From Prochlorococcus sp. AG-455-E15 (GTDB lineage Bacteria; Cyanobacteriota; Cyanobacteriia; PCC-6307; Cyanobiaceae), in contig QCQS01000022.1 in assembly GCA_003212115.1 (NCBI GenBank), positions 1 to 16,000 of the forward strand: a DNA stretch of 16,000 bases. Reading direction: 5' to 3'. Within the stretch, counting starts at the first letter, position 1; every line of letters starts with the position of its first letter. Shown here piece by piece: positions 1 to 7,634 of the stretch. The translations under genes and the position numbers were made by a program. The notes below the pieces were generated by a model, which was not told the origin of the DNA, made no database searches, and saw only the letters and a program-made list of their open reading frames with translations.

Positions 1-975
1 TTTGATGAGCCAAGATTACCAAACACTGCGGGCAAGTCTCGCAAATCGAAATCCAGTCTTACTGCAAAACAAAGCCAAAAAAAATCTGGCAGGCTCGCTT
101 CAGATTCTATTGGCTATTACTTAAGTAGTATTGGAAGAGTACCTCTATTGACTCCAGCAGAGGAAATAGAGTTAGCTCATCATGTTCAGAACATGAAAAA
201 ATTGCAACAAATTCCTGAAACCGATAGAACGCAACGAAATCTTTATCAAATTAAGATTGGCAAAAGATCCAGAGATAGGATGATGGCAGCTAATCTAAGG
301 CTTGTTGTCTCCGTTGCAAAAAAATACCAAAACCAAGGGCTTGAATTATTAGACCTTGTCCAGGAAGGAGCTATTGGCCTTGAAAGAGCTGTAGATAAAT
401 TTGATCCTGCTATGGGATATAAATTCTCAACTTATGCTTACTGGTGGATTAGACAAGGAATGACAAGGGCCATTGATAATAGTGCAAGAACAATCCGTTT
501 GCCTATTCACATAAGTGAAAAACTATCCAAAATGAGAAGAGTTTCTAGAGAATTATCACATAAATTTGGGAGACAACCTACCAGATTGGAAATGGCAACT
601 GAAATGGGAATTGATCAAAAAGACTTAGAAGATTTAATTTCGCAAAGCGCTCCTTGCGCTTCCCTAGATGCTCACGCAAGAGGCGAAGAAGACAGAAGTA
701 CTCTTGGTGAACTCATACCTGATCCAAACTGTGAAGAGCCTATGGAAGGTATGGATAGAACTATTCAAAAAGAGCATTTAGGAACTTGGCTTTCTCAATT
801 AAATGAAAGAGAACAAAAAATAATGAAGCTCAGATTTGGCCTAGATGGTGAAGAACCATTAACACTCGCAGAAATAGGAAGACAAATTAATGTTTCACGA
901 GAAAGAGTAAGGCAATTAGAAGCTAAAGCAATATTAAAACTTAGGGTAATGACAACTCATCAAAAAGCAGCTTAA
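1..975 (+). CDS. Group 2 (alternative) sigma-70 factor, 5' end outside the window
   Basis: RNA polymerase sigma factor that directs promoter choice. The frame is open from base 1, so the true start lies upstream. An apparent TTG start at 148 is internal, because conserved region 1.2 (GYYLSSIGRVPLLTPAEE) is already being read from about base 112. In order I see a basic, Ser/Lys-rich linker, region 1.2, region 2 (NLRLVVSVAKKY, LVQEGAIGLERAVDKFDP, then FSTYAYWWIRQGMTRAI), region 3 (RTIRLPIHI) and region 4 with its helix-turn-helix (LTLAEIGRQINVSRERVRQLE). The visible N-terminus is short and shows no long region 1.1 acidic domain, which suits a non-essential group 2 factor rather than the primary SigA; picocyanobacterial annotations often label such paralogues rpoD. 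The phytol kinase-like gene begins 5 nt downstream and is probably co-transcribed. The family is certain; the regulon cannot be read from sequence. Confidence 0.95.
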   Translation, partial: FDEPRLPNTAGKSRKSKSSLTAKQSQKKSGRLASDSIGYYLSSIGRVPLLTPAEEIELAHHVQNMKKLQQIPETDRTQRNLYQIKIGKRSRDRMMAANLRLVVSVAKKYQNQGLELLDLVQEGAIGLERAVDKFDPAMGYKFSTYAYWWIRQGMTRAIDNSARTIRLPIHISEKLSKMRRVSRELSHKFGRQPTRLEMATEMGIDQKDLEDLISQSAPCASLDAHARGEEDRSTLGELIPDPNCEEPMEGMDRTIQKEHLGTWLSQLNEREQKIMKLRFGLDGEEPLTLAEIGRQINVSRERVRQLEAKAILKLRVMTTHQKAA

Positions 976-980
976 CCAAA

Positions 981-1622
981 TTGATAAAATTTGCCTTAAT
1001 TTTATTATATTTATTTTCAATTTTTCTAATATCAATAGTTTTTAAAAAATATAATGAAGATAGCAGAGAAATCGTCAGAAAAATTATACATATTGGAATA
1101 GGACCTTTAATACCAATTGCTCAATTTTTAGAAATCAATCAAAGATCTGCATTAATTTTTACAGGAATTATTACATTAATGGTTTTCATTAATTACACTT
1201 ATAAATTATTTCCAACAATTGAGGATGTTGAGAGAAAGAGTTATGGAACATTATTTTATTGTCTAAGCTTATTTATTTTAATTTATCTTTTCTGGGATAA
1301 AGATCCATATGCATTAGTTACTGGATTTTTCATAATGACTTTTGGTGATGGATTAGCTGGGTTGATAGGAAAAAGCCTTAACTCAAAGAGTTGGACTTTT
1401 TTTAAACAAAAAAAATCTTTATTTGGCACGATGTCAATGTTTTTAACAAGTTTGATAGTAGTTTGCTCAATAGGATACGCCCAACAAAATAGTTTTAATT
1501 TAAATTATTTTACAATAGCTTTTTTTGCGACTTTGCTCGAACAATTTAGTGTTTTAGGAATAGATAATTTCATTGTTCCAATTTCTTCAGCATTATTTTT
1601 TAATTTTTTTATAACTAGCTAA
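981..1622 (+). CDS. Phytol kinase-like membrane protein (dolichol kinase/VTE5 family)
   Basis: Predicted to phosphorylate a polyprenol, most likely phytol released from chlorophyll, giving phytyl phosphate for tocopherol synthesis or chlorophyll recycling. The 213 residues are mostly hydrophobic, with about six membrane segments. Family motifs appear in the expected order: RKIIHIG (33-39), RKSYGT (85-90), GDGLAGLIGK (122-131, the likely nucleotide/metal site), KSLFGT (145-150) and a C-terminal E-x5-GIDNFIVP (187-200). These resemble plant VTE5 and cyanobacterial phytol kinases more than eukaryotic dolichol kinase, but the substrate is inferred. The start is a TTG at 981; there is no ATG in frame close by and no clear Shine-Dalgarno, so initiation may depend on coupling to the sigma factor stop 5 nt upstream. 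The last 8 bases overlap the end of the convergent DAHP synthase gene. Confidence 0.82.
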   Translation: MIKFALILLYLFSIFLISIVFKKYNEDSREIVRKIIHIGIGPLIPIAQFLEINQRSALIFTGIITLMVFINYTYKLFPTIEDVERKSYGTLFYCLSLFILIYLFWDKDPYALVTGFFIMTFGDGLAGLIGKSLNSKSWTFFKQKKSLFGTMSMFLTSLIVVCSIGYAQQNSFNLNYFTIAFFATLLEQFSVLGIDNFIVPISSALFFNFFITS

Positions 1623-2682
1623 GTGAATCGTATAAAATAGCGAGTAAATCTTGTGTTGTTTCTATATCTATGCAGGCATCTGTAATGCTTCTGCCAAACT
1701 GGAGATCCTCTTTGTTTAAAAGTTTTTGATTGCCTTCCTTCAAATGACTTTCAAGCATAACTCCTAAAATATTTTTTTCACCATTACTAATTTGAGAAGC
1801 TATATTTTTTAGCACTTCCGACTGTTTTCGAAAGTCTTTATTGGAATTACCATGACTACAATCAATCATTACTTTATGGGGAAGATTACATTGCTGCAAT
1901 TCAGATGAAATTCTTTTAACGTGTTTACTTTCGAAATTTGGGCCTTTTGAACCGCCCCTTAAAACTATATGTCCATCTGGATTTCCCGTAGTGTTAACAA
2001 TAGAAGCCATTCCATTTTCATTTACACCTAAAAAATGATGCGATTTTGAAGCTGACTGCATTGCATTTATTGCAGTATTAAAAGAACCATCGGTTCCATT
2101 TTTAAAGCCTATAGGCATTGATAATCCTGATGCCATTTCCCTGTGAGTTTGACTTTCAGTAGTCCGCGCACCTATAGCTGTCCAACTTATTAAATCAGCA
2201 ATGTATTGAGGAACAATTGGATCTAGTAATTCTGTAGCAGAGGGTATGCCACGAGTTGCTAGATATGAAAGCAAACTTCTTGCCCTTCTTAAACCAGTAT
2301 TAATATCATAAGAATCGTCTAGATGAGGATCATTTATTAATCCCTTCCAACCAATAGTTGTTCTGGGCTTCTCAAAATATACTCTCATTATTATTTCTAA
2401 TTTATCTTTATAAATTTCTCGGAAATTTTTAATATATTTTGAATATTCCTTTGCCGCCTCAATATCATGAATCGAACATGGACCCACAATGACTAAAAGC
2501 TTCTGATCATTATGATGCAAAATATTTTGTATCGATCTTCTCGTTTTAGATACTGTATTAGCAGATGCGTGATCTAAAGGTATATCATTATGTAATCTGC
2601 TTGGAGGTATTAATGGACGTGTTTCAACAACATGTAAATCTGATGTCTTTTCTAAAGCTGAGTTATTTGATGATGTCGTCAT
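1615..2682 (-). CDS. aroF: 3-deoxy-7-phosphoheptulonate (DAHP) synthase, class I AroFGH type
   Basis: Condenses phosphoenolpyruvate with erythrose 4-phosphate, the committed first step of the shikimate pathway to aromatic amino acids. The 355 residues match the usual length of the E. coli AroF/G/H type. Visible active-site elements are GPCSIHD (67-73, metal-binding Cys69), RVYFEKPRTTIGWKGL (100-115), TESQTHREMASGL (175-187), RGGSKGPNF (242-250), DCSHGN (274-279, metal-binding His277), E311 in VMLESHL, and SITDAC (332-337, metal-binding Asp335). The N-terminal extension that carries effector binding in AroF/G/H is present, so feedback inhibition by an aromatic amino acid is likely, but which one cannot be read. 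The ATG at 2682 is the natural start; no strong Shine-Dalgarno precedes it. It is divergent from acnB across 97 bp. A later pathway enzyme, aroE, is 8 kb away and not in the same operon. Confidence 0.96.
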   Translation of the reverse strand: MTTSSNNSALEKTSDLHVVETRPLIPPSRLHNDIPLDHASANTVSKTRRSIQNILHHNDQKLLVIVGPCSIHDIEAAKEYSKYIKNFREIYKDKLEIIMRVYFEKPRTTIGWKGLINDPHLDDSYDINTGLRRARSLLSYLATRGIPSATELLDPIVPQYIADLISWTAIGARTTESQTHREMASGLSMPIGFKNGTDGSFNTAINAMQSASKSHHFLGVNENGMASIVNTTGNPDGHIVLRGGSKGPNFESKHVKRISSELQQCNLPHKVMIDCSHGNSNKDFRKQSEVLKNIASQISNGEKNILGVMLESHLKEGNQKLLNKEDLQFGRSITDACIDIETTQDLLAILYDSLS

Positions 2683-2779
2683 TGATTAATTAAGAAGTTT
2701 GAATATTTAAAAAAGCATTTATGAATACTCTCCTTTTCAATATTAAAAATAACAATAGATTAGGCATTAAACCTTACTA

Positions 2780-5353
2780 ATGAATAATTTGGAAACATTG
2801 CTAAAAGATTATGCAGATCATGTAGCTGAGAGAGCTACCAAAGGTATACCTCCTTTACCTCTAAATGCTGAGCAAACAAATTGTGTTACAAAATTATTAG
2901 AACAAGATAGTAGTTACGATTCTTCTTATTTAGTTGATTTACTAATAAATAGAGTACCACCAGGAGTTGATGAGGCTGCTTATGTAAAAGCAAGCTGGCT
3001 TACCGCTATTGTTAATTCTGAAAAATATTGCAAATCAATTAATCCTGAAAAAGCAATTGAAATACTAGGAACAATGATAGGGGGATATAATGTAAACTCT
3101 CTGGTTGAAATACTGAAAGGGAAAAATAGTTTACTTGCTAAAAAAGCGGCAGAAGTTTTAAAAAATATTATTCTTGTTTACGACTCAGCTAATGAAATCT
3201 ATGAATTATCTCAAAATAATTTTTATGCAAAAGAGGTTGTAAATAGTTGGGCAAAAGCAGAATGGTTCAAAAATAAAAAAGTTCTAGAAAAAGAGATTAC
3301 TTGTTTAGTGTTTAAAGTTGACGGTGAAACAAATACAGACGACTTATCTCCAGCTGTACATGCAACAACACGCCCAGATATTCCGATGCACGCATTAGCT
3401 ATGTTGGAATTCAAAAAACCTGATGGACTAAAGATTCTTGATAATTTAAAAAAACAAAATTTACCAATAGCATATGTTGGAGATGTTGTTGGTACAGGGA
3501 GTTCTAGAAAATCTGCTATTAATTCACTCATTTGGCATATAGGAGATGATATTGCTTTTGTACCAAACAAAAAAACAGGTGGAATAATAATTGGCAGCAA
3601 AATAGCTCCAATCTTCTTTAATACTGCACAAGATTCAGGAGCTTTACCAATAGAAGCTGACGTATCTCAAATGAAAACAGGAGATGTTATTAAAATATAT
3701 CCTTATGCAGGCATTATTAAAAAAATTGAAAAAGATTCAAATACTGAAAAATTAATAAGCAAATTCGACTTGCATCCATCAACTCTTACTGATGAGATTC
3801 AAGCTGGCGGAAGAATTAATCTTATGATTGGAAGATCTCTTACAGACAAAATTAGAAATAAATTAGATTATCAACCTAGTGAAATATTTACCAGACCACA
3901 AAATCCAACCGAAAGTAATGCAGGCTTTACTCAAGCTCAAAAAATAGTAGGCAAAGCATGCGGTTTAGAGGGAGTAAGGCCAGGAATGACCTGTGAACCA
4001 ATTATGACCACAGTTGGTAGTCAAGATACTACTGGGCCAATGACTAGAGATGAACTAAAAGAACTAGCTTGTTTAGGATTTACTGCAGATTTAGTGATGC
4101 AAAGTTTTTGTCATACAGCTGCCTATCCTAAACCAGTAGATCTAGTTACCCATAAAGAATTACCTGATTTCATATCTCAAAGAGGTGGAGTAGCTCTTAA
4201 GCCTGGAGACGGCATAATTCATAGCTGGCTTAATAGAATGCTCCTCCCAGATACTGTTGGCACGGGCGGAGATAGTCATACTAGATTTCCTCTTGGAATT
4301 TCATTTCCTGGAGGCTCGGGCATTGTTGCCTTTGCTGCTGCAATAGGATCAATGCCATTAAATATGCCAGAATCTGTGCTGGTTAAATTTAAGGGAGAAT
4401 TATTACCAGGAATCACTCTTAGAGATTTAGTAAATGCAATCCCTCTCTTCGCAATTAAAAAAGGACTCTTAACTGTTGAGAAAGCAAATAAGAAAAATAT
4501 ATTCAACGGGAAAATTATGGAAATTGAGGGATTACCAAACCTAAAACTTGAACAAGCTTTTGAACTTACTGATGCTACTGCAGAACGCTCATGCGCTGGT
4601 AGTTCCATACTTTTATCCCAAGAAACTGTACAAGAATACTTAAGAAGCAATATTTGCCTGCTAGAAAAAATGATTGAAAGCAATTATGAAGATTCAAAAT
4701 CAATTTCAAGAAGAATAAATGATATGAAAAATTGGTTAAAAAAACCATCATTAATTCAACCAGATTCAAACGCTCAATATGAAGAAATAATTGAAATTGA
4801 TTTAGCAAAAGTAACACAACCTATAGTTGCTTGCCCAAATGATCCAGATAATGTAAAAGAAATCACTGATGTTTCAAATACAAATATTGACGAAGTTTTT
4901 ATAGGTTCTTGTATGACGAATATTGGCCATTACAGGGCAGCTGCGAAAGTTCTTGAAGGTGTACAAAATTTAAAAGCTAAATTATGGATTTGTCCACCAA
5001 CAAAAATGGATGAAGAAACTCTAAAAGCTGAAGGTTACTATAAAATTTTCGAAGATTGTGGTGCAAGGTTAGAGTTACCAGGCTGTTCTTTATGTATGGG
5101 AAATCAAGCCAGAGTAGATGAAGGTTCCGTAGTATTTTCTACTAGTACAAGAAATTTTGACAATAGACTTGGCAAGAATGCACAAGTCTTTTTAGGCAGC
5201 GCTGAATTAGCAGCAGTTTGCGCACTGCTTGGCAAAATACCTGAAGTTGAAGAATATCAGGATATTACTAAAAATAAAATTAATCCATATTCAGATGAAC
5301 TTTATCGCTATCTTCAATTTGATGAAATACACGATTTCAGCTTGACAAAGTAA
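2780..5353 (+). CDS. acnB: Aconitate hydratase B (possibly also 2-methylisocitrate dehydratase)
   Basis: Cytosolic [4Fe-4S] enzyme interconverting citrate and isocitrate, feeding 2-oxoglutarate production for nitrogen assimilation in cyanobacteria. At 857 residues it has the AcnB length and domain order: an N-terminal HEAT-like helical domain (about 1-160), the swivel domain moved to the N-terminal side (about 165-380, with TDDLSPA and GTGSSRKSA), then the catalytic domains. The cluster ligands are clear: Cys711 in FIGSCMTN and Cys769/Cys772 in PGCSLCMGN, almost the same positions as in E. coli AcnB. Substrate-site motifs include GGDSHTRFP and the SQDTTGPMTRDELKELAC segment. The ATG at 2780 fits the family N-terminus. 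The clc gene starts 9 nt after the stop, so the two are probably co-transcribed. Several minus-strand open frames inside this gene are shadows of its codon use. Confidence 0.98.
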   Translation: MNNLETLLKDYADHVAERATKGIPPLPLNAEQTNCVTKLLEQDSSYDSSYLVDLLINRVPPGVDEAAYVKASWLTAIVNSEKYCKSINPEKAIEILGTMIGGYNVNSLVEILKGKNSLLAKKAAEVLKNIILVYDSANEIYELSQNNFYAKEVVNSWAKAEWFKNKKVLEKEITCLVFKVDGETNTDDLSPAVHATTRPDIPMHALAMLEFKKPDGLKILDNLKKQNLPIAYVGDVVGTGSSRKSAINSLIWHIGDDIAFVPNKKTGGIIIGSKIAPIFFNTAQDSGALPIEADVSQMKTGDVIKIYPYAGIIKKIEKDSNTEKLISKFDLHPSTLTDEIQAGGRINLMIGRSLTDKIRNKLDYQPSEIFTRPQNPTESNAGFTQAQKIVGKACGLEGVRPGMTCEPIMTTVGSQDTTGPMTRDELKELACLGFTADLVMQSFCHTAAYPKPVDLVTHKELPDFISQRGGVALKPGDGIIHSWLNRMLLPDTVGTGGDSHTRFPLGISFPGGSGIVAFAAAIGSMPLNMPESVLVKFKGELLPGITLRDLVNAIPLFAIKKGLLTVEKANKKNIFNGKIMEIEGLPNLKLEQAFELTDATAERSCAGSSILLSQETVQEYLRSNICLLEKMIESNYEDSKSISRRINDMKNWLKKPSLIQPDSNAQYEEIIEIDLAKVTQPIVACPNDPDNVKEITDVSNTNIDEVFIGSCMTNIGHYRAAAKVLEGVQNLKAKLWICPPTKMDEETLKAEGYYKIFEDCGARLELPGCSLCMGNQARVDEGSVVFSTSTRNFDNRLGKNAQVFLGSAELAAVCALLGKIPEVEEYQDITKNKINPYSDELYRYLQFDEIHDFSLTK

Positions 5354-5362
5354 TCATGGACT

Positions 5363-6721
5363 ATGCCAAACTTTATAAAAAATAATATTCAAAAAACAAG
5401 TAATAATTCTTCTCGTAGCATTAAAAAATTATTAAAACAAAGATCTCTAATCGTTGCATTTTCGCTCTTATTAACAGGTTTAGGAGCCTCAATTACAAGC
5501 ATATCTTTTAAAACTGGAATCTATTTTATTAATAATTGGAGATTAGCATTATTAGACCAATTCCCATCTATTGCGGTCTTACCTATTTTTGGAGCTCTAG
5601 GAGGAGCTATTGCAGGATATTTGATCAAAAATATAGCACCTGCAGCAAAAGGTTCAGGAGTGAGTCAAATCATGGGTTTTTTAAGACATAAAAAAGTTCC
5701 AATGAATTTAAAAGTAGGATTGGTAAAGCTAATATCTGGAATTATTGCTATTGGTAGTGGATTCCCTTTGGGTCCAGAAGGTCCATCCGTTCAAATGGGA
5801 GGATCAGTAGCTTGGCAAATGGCCAAATGGCTCAAAGCTCCTACAGCTTTTAGAAGAGTAATAGTAGCAGCAGGGGGTGGTGCTGGAATAGCTGCAGTAT
5901 TTAGCGCTCCATTAGGCGGGTTTGTCTATGCAATAGAAGAGTTATTAAACTCTGCAAGACCAGTAATTTTGCTATTAGTAGTAATCACAACTTTCATTGC
6001 AGATTCATCTGCTGATATTATTCAAGCCTTAGGTTTAGATCCTAAAGCAGGAGGGTTTGATTTTAACCTCGGATTTTTAATTCAAAAAGAATATGACCCA
6101 TCAGTTTTTTTCTTACCTGTAGATTTTATTTACTTAGTTTTACTAGGAATAATTATTGGAATATTTGCAGAATTGTACAGCAGATATGTTTTGTTGATGC
6201 AAAATCTTGGGAAAAAGTGGTACAAAAATAAATTTGTTTTAAAAATGAGTATTTGTGGACTTATTTTAGGAAGCATCTACTCTGTTTTACCCAGTACATT
6301 TCATAATTTAGATGAATTACAGAAAATAATAGCTGAACAAAATACAAGTATAGGAATTGCTTTATTAGCAGTTTTAGTATTATTTATCACGACAGGTTTA
6401 GCTGCAGCATCTGGAGCTCCTGGAGGATTGTTCTATCCAATGCTTACTTTAGGTGGGTCAATCGGACTAATAATAGGGAGCTGGGTGGAAATTGCGACAG
6501 GCCATGCACCAAGTACATACATTTTTGCGGGAATGGGAGCTTTCGTAGCAGGATGTTCACGAACACCAATTACCGCAATGTTTTTAGCTTTCGCTTTAAC
6601 AAAAAATTTATTAATAATGAAACCTGTGTTAATCAGCTGCATTGCCAGTTTCTTGATAGCAAGAGCTTTTAATGAAGAATCAATTTATGAAAGACAAATA
6701 CAAATAGAATTAGAAGACTAA
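5363..6721 (+). CDS. CLC-family chloride channel or H+/Cl- antiporter
   Basis: Integral membrane protein of 452 residues with a long series of hydrophobic helices from about residue 28 to 434; it moves chloride (or a similar anion) across a cell membrane. The three CLC signatures are present: GSGVSQ (97-102, Ser98 as anion ligand; the usual GSGIP proline is Ser here), GPEGPSVQ (137-144, gating Glu139) and GGLFYP (354-359). Glu193 in YAIEELLN aligns with the 'proton glutamate' (E203 of CLC-ec1), and Tyr442 near the C-terminus matches the second central tyrosine, so an antiporter is more likely than a passive channel. No CBS domains follow. It begins 9 nt after acnB. An ATG at 5356 is out of frame and soon meets a stop, so 5363 is the start. 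Anion specificity is not proven by sequence. Confidence 0.93.
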   Translation: MPNFIKNNIQKTSNNSSRSIKKLLKQRSLIVAFSLLLTGLGASITSISFKTGIYFINNWRLALLDQFPSIAVLPIFGALGGAIAGYLIKNIAPAAKGSGVSQIMGFLRHKKVPMNLKVGLVKLISGIIAIGSGFPLGPEGPSVQMGGSVAWQMAKWLKAPTAFRRVIVAAGGGAGIAAVFSAPLGGFVYAIEELLNSARPVILLLVVITTFIADSSADIIQALGLDPKAGGFDFNLGFLIQKEYDPSVFFLPVDFIYLVLLGIIIGIFAELYSRYVLLMQNLGKKWYKNKFVLKMSICGLILGSIYSVLPSTFHNLDELQKIIAEQNTSIGIALLAVLVLFITTGLAAASGAPGGLFYPMLTLGGSIGLIIGSWVEIATGHAPSTYIFAGMGAFVAGCSRTPITAMFLAFALTKNLLIMKPVLISCIASFLIARAFNEESIYERQIQIELED

Positions 6722-6731
6722 AAAACTACCT

Positions 6732-7586
6732 TCAATCAAAAACAGCAGTTTTGCTGTTGTAAACAAATACTTGATGATTCAGATGTAATCTAACTGCTCT
6801 TGCTAAAGCTATTCTTTCAATATCTCTTCCTTTTCTAATCAAATCGTCAACTTCATCCCTATGACTTACATTAACTGTGCATTGCTCAATTATCGGGCCT
6901 TCATCAAGATCTTCAGTAACATAGTGAGCAGTAGCACCGATTAATTTAACACCTCTCTTCCAAGCTCGATGATATGGTTGCCCACCCTTAAATGCAGGTA
7001 AGAAAGAATGATGAATATTTATTATTGAAGAAAACTTTTTTAAAAAAGAGTCACTCAAAATTTGCATATATTTAGCTAATACAACGAGATCAATTTCATA
7101 TTCTTTTAGTAAATGTAAAAATTGATCTTCAACAGCAGATTTATCAGTTTTAAAGGTATCAATATAAACAAATTTTGCATTAAAGTCATTTGCAATATTT
7201 TCAAGATCAGAATGATTTGAAATTATTAACGGGACTTTCATTTTGAGTTCTCCATTTCTTACTCGCCAAAGTAAATCAATCAAACAATGATTTTGTTTAC
7301 TCACAAAAATTGCAACATTTGGAATTTCATCAGAATAATTTACGTTAAATTTTCCATTTACTTCATCTGCAATTTTTTCAAATTCTTTATAAATTTCATC
7401 TCTATTAAAAAAGGCATTTTTACTATTCCATTCAATTCGACTAAGAAACAAACCGGCATCTTGATCTGTATGATGATCAGAATGTTTTATGTTTCCTCCG
7501 TAACTTGAAATCCAACTTGTAAGTAAACTCACAAGGCCAGGACGATCGGGGCAAACAATTTTGAATATAATTGAAGGATGTTCCAA
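6732..7586 (-). CDS. purU: Formyltetrahydrofolate deformylase
   Basis: Hydrolyses 10-formyl-tetrahydrofolate to formate and tetrahydrofolate, balancing the one-carbon pool. The 284 residues show the typical two parts: an N-terminal ACT domain (about 1-85, starting IIFKIVCPDRPGLVSLL) that in this family senses methionine/glycine, and a C-terminal formyl-transferase fold (about 90-275). Catalytic motifs are visible: NIHHSFLPAF (190-199, Asn190 and His192) and TEDLDEGP (224-231, Asp228), the same Asn-His-Asp set used by GAR transformylase. PurU differs from PurN in having the ACT domain, which settles the assignment. The start is a TTG at 7586, the only candidate after an in-frame stop just upstream; the Shine-Dalgarno is weak. 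It is divergent from the DAO-family gene (48 bp between them) and ends 10 bp from the convergent clc gene. Its last codons contain a terminator-like hairpin. Confidence 0.95.
   Translation of the reverse strand: MEHPSIIFKIVCPDRPGLVSLLTSWISSYGGNIKHSDHHTDQDAGLFLSRIEWNSKNAFFNRDEIYKEFEKIADEVNGKFNVNYSDEIPNVAIFVSKQNHCLIDLLWRVRNGELKMKVPLIISNHSDLENIANDFNAKFVYIDTFKTDKSAVEDQFLHLLKEYEIDLVVLAKYMQILSDSFLKKFSSIINIHHSFLPAFKGGQPYHRAWKRGVKLIGATAHYVTEDLDEGPIIEQCTVNVSHRDEVDDLIRKGRDIERIALARAVRLHLNHQVFVYNSKTAVFD
6736..6758 (-). terminator. Putative intrinsic terminator inside the 3' end of purU
   Basis: Read on the minus strand, AACAGCA - AAAC - TGCTGTT forms a perfect 7-bp stem with a 4-base loop (plus-strand arms at 6741-6747 and 6752-6758) and runs into five consecutive T bases before the purU stop codon. 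This is a plausible Rho-independent terminator for purU that is also coding sequence. The stem has only three G-C pairs and the T run is short, so it may be weak. There is no T run in the plus-strand direction, so it would not obviously stop clc transcripts. Confidence 0.4.
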
Positions 7587-7634
7587 AAAATCTTTAACTA
7601 TTAAGTCAAATAAACAAGTATATCTAATATATCA

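Noticed and set aside
148..150. TTG at 148 as start of the sigma factor
   Set aside because: The frame is open to base 1 and already encodes conserved region 1.2 before this codon.
3223..3600. 125-codon open frame on the minus strand inside acnB
   Set aside because: It is fully inside a certain gene and its product looks like an out-of-frame shadow of acnB, with no motif.
4276..4817. Two further minus-strand open frames within acnB
   Set aside because: Both lie opposite conserved aconitase codons and show no recognisable domain.
5363..6721. CLC protein as a fluoride exporter or a plant-type nitrate exchanger
   Set aside because: The gating glutamate is in a normal GPEGP motif and the first motif keeps Ser98 rather than the proline of nitrate types; the fluoride-type signature is not seen.
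7287..7508. 73-codon plus-strand frame opposite purU rich in Phe and Ile
   Set aside because: Its composition is that of AT-rich antisense reading; purU is certain here.
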